41,995 nucleotides of DNA, taken from a virus. A program made the position numbers and the translations under genes. Positions 38,287 through 41,995 of this stretch are shown one piece after another; position 1 is the stretch's first letter, and every line of letters begins with the position of its first letter. The notes under the pieces are model-generated. The model made no database searches, was not told where the DNA came from, and saw only the letters and a program-made list of their open reading frames with translations. The DNA lies in IMG/VR virus record IMGVR_UViG_3300045453_000086, positions 1 to 41,995 of that record; one strand, 5' to 3'.

Positions 38287-38745
38287 ATGCCGCAGGTCAT
38301 CGTCTGGGCCGACGCCGACGGCCGCGTGTCCGTCACGGCGCCGGCCGAGGGCGCCACGGTCGAGTCGGTGCTGGCGTCCGGCATTGTGCCGCCGGGCGTG
38401 ACGCCGTTCGTGATCGACAGCGCAGCGCTGCCCGATCTGGCGCGCTCGCACGCCTGGCGTCTGTCGGACGAAGGAGCGGTGTCGATCGACGAAAGCGTGC
38501 CGCCGGCCCGGCTCGTCGTGCCCAAGGGGCGCGTCAAGCTCGAGCTGATCCATCGCCGCCTCTACGGCGAGGTCAAGACGCTGGCGCTGGCGATGGGCGA
38601 GACCGGCGAGGTGTTCTGGCACGACTTCGCCGACTGGGAGAGCGACCACGCTGTCGTGCTGTCCGTCGCCGCCCGGCTCGCCGAGCCGCTCGACGCGGTC
38701 GCGATCCATGCGCTGTTCGCCGCCGCCCGCGCCCGCGACGTCTGA
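38287..38745 (+). CDS. Hypothetical tail-associated protein
   Basis: 152 residues. Begins MPQVIVWADADGRVSVTAPA and continues VLASGIVPPGVTPFVIDSAA; the second half (RLVVPKGRVKLELIHRRLYG) is helical. GGAGAGGGAA precedes the ATG. Small genes here commonly encode fibre-assembly or accessory proteins, but no family is recognised. Confidence 0.68.
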   Translation: MPQVIVWADADGRVSVTAPAEGATVESVLASGIVPPGVTPFVIDSAALPDLARSHAWRLSDEGAVSIDESVPPARLVVPKGRVKLELIHRRLYGEVKTLALAMGETGEVFWHDFADWESDHAVVLSVAARLAEPLDAVAIHALFAAARARDV

Positions 38746-38756
38746 AGAGGGACCCC

Positions 38757-39014
38757 ATGACCGACCACGACCCGCCGAAGCCCGGCGTCGAGCCGGCGAT
38801 CGACGTCGCCGCCATCCATGCGAAGCGTCGCGAGCGCGCGGTCGAGGAAGACAGGCTGCGCCCCGCCGCGCTCGAGCGCCGTCGCGCCGCCCTGGCGACG
38901 ATCCAGAAGCGCCTCGAGGCCGAGGCCAACCAGCCCGCGCTCACGCCGGAGAAGGTGCAGGAGATGATCGAGCAGGCTGTCGCGAAGGCGCTCGCCGGCA
39001 AGGCAGGGGAGTAG
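38757..39014 (+). CDS. Small coiled-coil protein
   Basis: 85 residues, charged and almost entirely helical (IHAKRRERAVEEDRLRPAAL, ERRRAALATIQKRLEAEANQ, PEKVQEMIEQAVAKALAGKA). No membrane segment. It lies between tail and lysis genes, with AGAGGGA before the ATG. Function unknown. Confidence 0.68.
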   Translation: MTDHDPPKPGVEPAIDVAAIHAKRRERAVEEDRLRPAALERRRAALATIQKRLEAEANQPALTPEKVQEMIEQAVAKALAGKAGE

Positions 39015-39018
39015 CGGC

Positions 39019-39366
39019 ATGGCCGACATGAACGACCCGTTGCCCGGCGCCGGCGTCAGCTTCTGGACGATGGCAGCGGCCGCCGTCGGCTCGCTGCTCA
39101 CCCTGCGGACGCTGGTCGACAGCAATCCCGTGACGCGCATCGTGGCGGTCGTCTCGAGCTGGTCGCTGGCGCTGTTCGCCACGCCGGCCGTCGCCGAGTA
39201 TCTCGGCGCCAGCCACAAGCAGGAGCGCCTGGTCGCGCTGCTGATCGCGTTCCTGGGCATGAACGTGCTCGCGGGGCTGGCGACCTTCGTCGAGAAATGG
39301 CGGGTCGATCCGCAGGCCGCCTTCGCCTGGCTCTGGTCGCTGTGGAAGGGAGGTCGCCCGCAATGA
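39019..39366 (+). CDS. Putative holin
   Basis: 115 residues with three predicted transmembrane segments, at about 14-33 (SFWTMAAAAVGSLLTLRTLV), about 43-63 (VAVVSSWSLALFATPAVAEY) and about 75-93 (LVALLIAFLGMNVLAGLATF), and a charged C-terminal end. Size, topology and position before an endolysin and spanins fit a class I holin that opens the inner membrane at lysis. The assignment is by topology and context, not by sequence family. Confidence 0.72.
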   Translation: MADMNDPLPGAGVSFWTMAAAAVGSLLTLRTLVDSNPVTRIVAVVSSWSLALFATPAVAEYLGASHKQERLVALLIAFLGMNVLAGLATFVEKWRVDPQAAFAWLWSLWKGGRPQ

Positions 39367-39641
39367 CCTTCCCCTGGCTGACGCTGGCCTATGTCCTGTG
39401 CTGCGCCGTGGCGATCGCCGCGATCCTGCTGCAGCAGGGCTGGCGCTACCGCACCGCCCGGGGCTGCCGCTGGTGGCTCTACTCGCTGCTGGCGCTCGGC
39501 CTCGCCTACGAGGGGCTTGAGGCCTGGAAGTACGGCGCGCCGGCTCTGCCCGCCGGCCGCTGGCTGCTGGTGCCGCCGCTCGCCGCCGTCCTCGCCTGGG
39601 CGGCTGCCAAGGACTGGAAGCGCCGCTCGACCTACCGGTAG
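39363..39641 (+). CDS. Small membrane protein of the lysis cassette
   Basis: 92 residues with hydrophobic segments at about 5-25 (WLTLAYVLCCAVAIAAILLQ), about 37-53 (WWLYSLLALGLAYEGLEAW) and about 66-82 (LLVPPLAAVLAWAAA), and basic termini. It overlaps the putative holin by 4 bp. It could be a second holin or antiholin; this is inference. Confidence 0.65.
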   Translation: MTFPWLTLAYVLCCAVAIAAILLQQGWRYRTARGCRWWLYSLLALGLAYEGLEAWKYGAPALPAGRWLLVPPLAAVLAWAAAKDWKRRSTYR

Positions 39642-39643
39642 TC

Positions 39644-39729
39644 GCGCCGGGCGAAGCCCGGCGCCCGTAGCGACAGCTCATCGCTTGCGATGCGCCTGTG
39701 AAGGCGCGGGAGCGAGAGCGCCGACGGGC
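39644..39729 (-). repeat. Two-hairpin mosaic repeat, copy R8
   Basis: Minus-strand order: CCCGTCGGCGCTCTCGCTCC, stem GCGCCT/AGGCGC (39692-39697 with 39702-39707), stem ATCGC/GCGAT (39680-39684 with 39687-39691), CTGTCGCTAC, then hairpin 2 GCGCCGGGC/GCCCGGCGC around TTC (39644-39664). It faces R9 in inverted orientation 14 bp away. Confidence 0.83.
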
Positions 39730-39743
39730 GCTGCACCACCCTT

Positions 39744-39800
39744 CGACGCTCCCGGTGCTGCTGCGCAGCACCTGTCGCTAACCGGCCGGCTTCGCCGGCC
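39744..39800 (+). repeat. Two-hairpin mosaic repeat, copy R9
   Basis: CGACGCTCCC, stem GGTGCTGC/GCAGCACC (39754-39761 with 39765-39772), CTGTCGCTAACC, hairpin 2 GGCCGGC-TTC-GCCGGCC (39784-39800). It is almost identical to R2 over the first 46 bases. CGAGG of the endolysin Shine-Dalgarno follows directly. Confidence 0.85.
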
Positions 39801-39812
39801 CGCGAGGAACCC

Positions 39813-40256
39813 ATGAAACTGTCGGCCCACTTCGACCTGGACGAGTTCATCGAGTCCGCCACGGCGCGGCGCTTGGGAATCGACAACCGGCCGTCGCCCG
39901 AGATCCTGACCGAGCTGCAGCGCACCGCGCAGATGCTCGAGCTGGCGCGGACGCAGCTCGGCAGCCGGCCGATCTGGATCACCAGCGGCTACCGCTCGCC
40001 GGCGCTCAACGCGGCGGTCGGCGGCGCGGCGACGTCGGCCCACTGCTTCGGCATGGCGGCCGACTTCACCTGCCCGACCTTCGGCACGCCGCTCGAGGTC
40101 TGCCGCGAGCTCGCGACCTATGCCGAGTCGCTCGACTTCGACCAGCTGATCCACGAGTTCGGCGGCTGGGTCCATATCGGCCGCCGCGCCAGCCCGCGCC
40201 GGCAGCTGCTCACGATCGACGCCCGCGGCACGCGCGTCGGACTGCTGGCGCTCTGA
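39813..40256 (+). CDS. Endolysin, peptidase M15 (D-Ala-D-Ala type)
   Basis: 147 residues. Zinc ligands are readable: His77 and Asp84 in SAHCFGMAADF, and His121 in GGWVHIG. Also present are ITSGYRSPALNAAVGGA near 56-72 and the leading HFDLDEFIESATARR typical of M15_3 phage peptidases. It cleaves peptide cross-links of murein. No signal peptide, so release depends on the holin. GCGAGGAA precedes the ATG. Confidence 0.93.
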   Translation: MKLSAHFDLDEFIESATARRLGIDNRPSPEILTELQRTAQMLELARTQLGSRPIWITSGYRSPALNAAVGGAATSAHCFGMAADFTCPTFGTPLEVCRELATYAESLDFDQLIHEFGGWVHIGRRASPRRQLLTIDARGTRVGLLAL

Positions 40257-40258
40257 CC

Positions 40259-40666
40259 GTGCTCGCGTGGCTCGCGAAGAACCCGCTGGCCTCGGGCCTC
40301 GGCATCGTCGCGGCGCTGGCGATCGCCGGCGCCGGCGTGCAGTCGCTGCGGCTCGCCTGGTCGCAGGAAGAGGTCGCCGAAGGCAGGCTGGAGTTCGCCA
40401 ACTTCAAGACGAAGCTGGCCGAGGCCGCGCTCGAGGCCGAGCGCAAGGCCAAGGCGAGATCCGACGACTCGATCCGCGAGCTCACGGAAGAGGTACGCAG
40501 CGTCGGCCTGGTCGCCTCGACCGCAAAGACGGAGATCCGCCTTGTCCAATCGAGCGGCGGCCCTTGCCGCACTGATCCTGCCTGGCTGGCTACTGTTGGC
40601 GGGGTGCGGGCTATTCTCGAAGCCGGAGGCGGTGCCGGTGGTGGTGCAGCCAAAGCCCGGCCCTGA
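40259..40666 (+). CDS. Inner-membrane spanin (Rz-like)
   Basis: 135 residues from GTG at 40259, 2 bp after the endolysin stop. A single N-terminal transmembrane segment (LASGLGIVAALAIAGAGVQS) is followed by a charged coiled coil (LEFANFKTKLAEAALEAERK). The C-terminus is Gly/Ala-rich and reads over the start of the out-of-frame lipoprotein gene. Topology and the overlapping partner identify it as an i-spanin. Confidence 0.82.
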   Translation: MLAWLAKNPLASGLGIVAALAIAGAGVQSLRLAWSQEEVAEGRLEFANFKTKLAEAALEAERKAKARSDDSIRELTEEVRSVGLVASTAKTEIRLVQSSGGPCRTDPAWLATVGGVRAILEAGGGAGGGAAKARP

Positions 40667-40811
40667 GCTCCTGAAGAAGTGCGACAAGCCGATGCTGCCC
40701 GACCCGTCGAGGTCGATCGAGCAGAACGGCGAGGCCTTCGCCGATCTCGCCCAGAAGTTCCGCGAATGCGAGGCGCGCCAGTCGGAGCTGGTCGACTGGT
40801 TCGCGGACTGA
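40542..40811 (+). CDS. Outer-membrane spanin lipoprotein (Rz1-like)
   Basis: 89 residues starting at a TTG inside the Rz-like gene in another frame. Lipoprotein signal ALAALILPGWLLLAGC with lipobox LAGC at Cys22, then a Pro-rich stretch and helical C-terminal part (LADLAQKFRECEARQSELVD-type). It overlaps its partner by 125 bp and extends 145 bp beyond it. Together they would link the two membranes and fuse them in the last step of lysis. Confidence 0.82.
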   Translation: MSNRAAALAALILPGWLLLAGCGLFSKPEAVPVVVQPKPGPELLKKCDKPMLPDPSRSIEQNGEAFADLAQKFRECEARQSELVDWFAD

Positions 40812-40908
40812 TCTCGAGGCGGCGCCGGCAAGGCAGCTGCGATCCAAAGACGGCATAGACCTTCGACGGCGATCGCAACGTCTTCCTCTCGGCGATCGTC
40901 GGAAGCGG

Positions 40909-40944
40909 CAGGGCCGCCCGGGCCTCACGGCCTGGGCGGCCCTG
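40909..40944 (+). terminator. Stem-loop terminator after the lysis genes
   Basis: 16-bp stem CAGGGCCGCCCGGGCC/GGCCTGGGCGGCCCTG with one G-U pair and a TCAC loop. No long T run follows (TTCGCG), so termination may be rho-assisted. It separates the late operon from the SRAP gene. Confidence 0.6.
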
Positions 40945-41008
40945 TTCGCGTTCGGGGTGGACAACAGGGTCCGATGCGCGCCGTGGGCTGATCCGCTAGC
41001 ATCGGCCC

Positions 41009-41671
41009 ATGTGCAACCTCTACACGATGCGGCTGTCGCGCGACGAGGTCGCCGGCCTGTTGAAGCACTACCAGCTGGTCGGCAGGGAGTGGGCCGAGGC
41101 GATCGCCGACCGGAACGACGCCACCAGCGTCTATCCCAACTACGAGGCGCCGGTCGTCGTGGTGCGTGACGGCCGCCGCGTCGTCGAGACCATGCGCTGG
41201 GGCTTCCCGCCGCCGCCCTTCATGAAGAGCAGGGCGCCGGTGACGAACGTGCGCAATACCGGATCGGGCTACTGGAAGCCCTGGCTGAAGAAGCCCGAGC
41301 AGCGCTGCGTCGTGCCGGCGACCGCCTTTGCCGAGCCCGACCGCAACACCAGCAAGCCGGTGCAGTTCCGCTGGTTCGCGCGCCGCGACGGCGAGCCCTT
41401 CTTCTTCGCCGGGATCTGGCGGGAATGGGAGGGCGATCGCGGCACGAAGGCCAAGCCCAACGTCGGCACGCACAGGCTCTTCTCGTTCCTGACCACCGAG
41501 CCGAACGGCGTCGTCGAGCCGGTCCACGACAAGGCGATGCCGGTGATGCTGATGACGCCGGCCGACGTCGAGCGCTGGCTGACCGGCACGATCGAAGATG
41601 CCCTGAAGCTGCAGAAGCCGGCGCCCGACAGTTCGATCGTGCTGCTGCCGCCGGCGAAGAAGGCGGCCTAG
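41009..41671 (+). CDS. SRAP / YedK-HMCES family protein
   Basis: 220 residues. It begins MCNLYTMR, with Cys2 becoming the catalytic N-terminal residue after Met removal. Also seen are Asn80 in VTNVRNT, Glu109 in PATAFAEPD and His173 in PVHDKAMPVML, all positions that form the DNA-protein crosslink site. The family shields abasic sites in single-stranded DNA by covalent attachment. It lies outside the late operon, behind a terminator, so it has its own promoter. It may be phage cargo or the first host gene. Confidence 0.93.
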   Translation: MCNLYTMRLSRDEVAGLLKHYQLVGREWAEAIADRNDATSVYPNYEAPVVVVRDGRRVVETMRWGFPPPPFMKSRAPVTNVRNTGSGYWKPWLKKPEQRCVVPATAFAEPDRNTSKPVQFRWFARRDGEPFFFAGIWREWEGDRGTKAKPNVGTHRLFSFLTTEPNGVVEPVHDKAMPVMLMTPADVERWLTGTIEDALKLQKPAPDSSIVLLPPAKKAA

Positions 41672-41674
41672 CCG

Positions 41675-41995
41675 TCACCCCTCGCCGTAGCGGCCGACGC
41701 TCAGCTCCGGTCCGCGGTACTTCGCCGGCGACGGGCGCGTCTCGATTCCCGACCGGGCGATCCAGGCCTGCATCTCCCCGGCCTGCGCCGGCGTGGCGAA
41801 GCCGATCAGCTTGACGTTCCACGCGCCGACATGGCCCTGGCGCGCGTACCAGCCGAGGCCCTGGGCGATGCGATCGGCGGCGGCCTGCCATTCGGCGATG
41901 TCGGCCGGCCGGAACGGATCCTCGCGCTTCAGCCGCGCGACGAAGGGGAAGGCGCGGACCTTGTCCCGGTGGCTGTTGCGGCTGCGGTGGACCAT
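41675..41995 (-). CDS. Hypothetical protein at the right edge
   Basis: 106 residues from an ATG that coincides with the last base of the window; the true start may lie beyond. Sequence: basic N-terminus (MVHRSRNSHRDKVRAFPFVA), a helical middle (ADIAEWQAAADRIAQGLGWY) and an RNA-recognition-like alpha/beta pattern (VKLIGFATPAQAGEMQAWIA). It is convergent with the SRAP gene, the stop codons lying 3 bp apart. No family recognised. Confidence 0.65.
   Translation of the reverse strand: MVHRSRNSHRDKVRAFPFVARLKREDPFRPADIAEWQAAADRIAQGLGWYARQGHVGAWNVKLIGFATPAQAGEMQAWIARSGIETRPSPAKYRGPELSVGRYGEG

Noticed and set aside
2459-39800. The scattered hairpin repeats as a CRISPR array
   Set aside because: They are not at regular intervals, have no spacers of uniform length, no leader and no cas genes, and they occur on both strands inside genes.
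40941-40956. GTTCGCGTTC upstream of the SRAP gene as an alphaproteobacterial LexA box
   Set aside because: The spacing between the two GTTC units is 2, not 7 bases.
1-41995. Visible attL/attR repeats or a tRNA at the ends
   Set aside because: No tRNA gene and no convincing direct repeat between the two ends could be found by eye; the junctions probably lie outside the window.

Overview
This window reads as one nearly complete, cos-type, lambda-like siphophage genome integrated as a prophage. Base composition is very high in G+C. Host-type features point to an alphaproteobacterium: several DUF families and the tail-gene style usual there, clustered GANTC (CcrM-type) sites at a putative origin, and an SRAP/YedK gene starting MCNLY. 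Genus cannot be told from the sequence. The integrase stop codon is at base 1 and a reverse-strand start codon sits at the last base, so the attachment sites and host flanks are not visible.

Layout. (1) 1-8874, leftward: an extremely compact polycistron in which most neighbours overlap by 4 bp. It runs from small early genes through a ParB-like nuclease-fold protein, a DUF5131 (Gp37/Gp68) protein and a zinc-ribbon protein to the tyrosine integrase. (2) 8875-11233, immunity region: a LexA-like (S24) repressor with a DUF2846 lipoprotein gene directly behind it, a divergent small Cro-like gene, and two clusters of a 16-bp operator (GGGTAA-N4-TTACCC and variants). One cluster lies on each side, as with OL/OR of lambda. 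(3) 11297-18482, mostly rightward: regulators (HTH, TetR-fold), a DNA methyltransferase, a CHC2/Toprim primase, a second ParB-like protein and a P-loop helicase. An iteron-like putative origin follows at 18519-18748. (4) 18719-20655: a DUF6362-like gene, a strong terminator, a decoration-type protein and a gp10/Z-like tail protein. (5) a lambda-like cosN candidate at 20700-20725, then Nu1-type TerS, GpA-type TerL, gpW, lambda B-type portal, S78 protease, major capsid, decoration, head-tail and tail genes. The latter include a G/GT-type chaperone with a canonical A AAA AAC slippery site, a tape measure, and a J-like tip. (6) 37637-40811: fibre, holin, M15 endolysin and an overlapping Rz/Rz1 pair. 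(7) SRAP and one unidentified gene at the right edge.

The most unusual content is not a gene. Two families of short dispersed palindromic repeats pepper the prophage. One is a 15-bp near-perfect palindrome (GCGAACGSCGTTCGC), found 10 times on both strands, including inside the terminase and three early genes. The other is a two-hairpin mosaic element, found 9 times, with constant blocks around two hairpins whose stems vary freely from copy to copy. In three copies the second hairpin holds a GGAGG/GAGG Shine-Dalgarno sequence and ends at, or contains, a start codon. Several protein termini are made largely of repeat sequence. Two lipoprotein genes (one behind the repressor, one antisense within the tail operon) and a small Tat-signal protein are candidate lysogenic-conversion genes.
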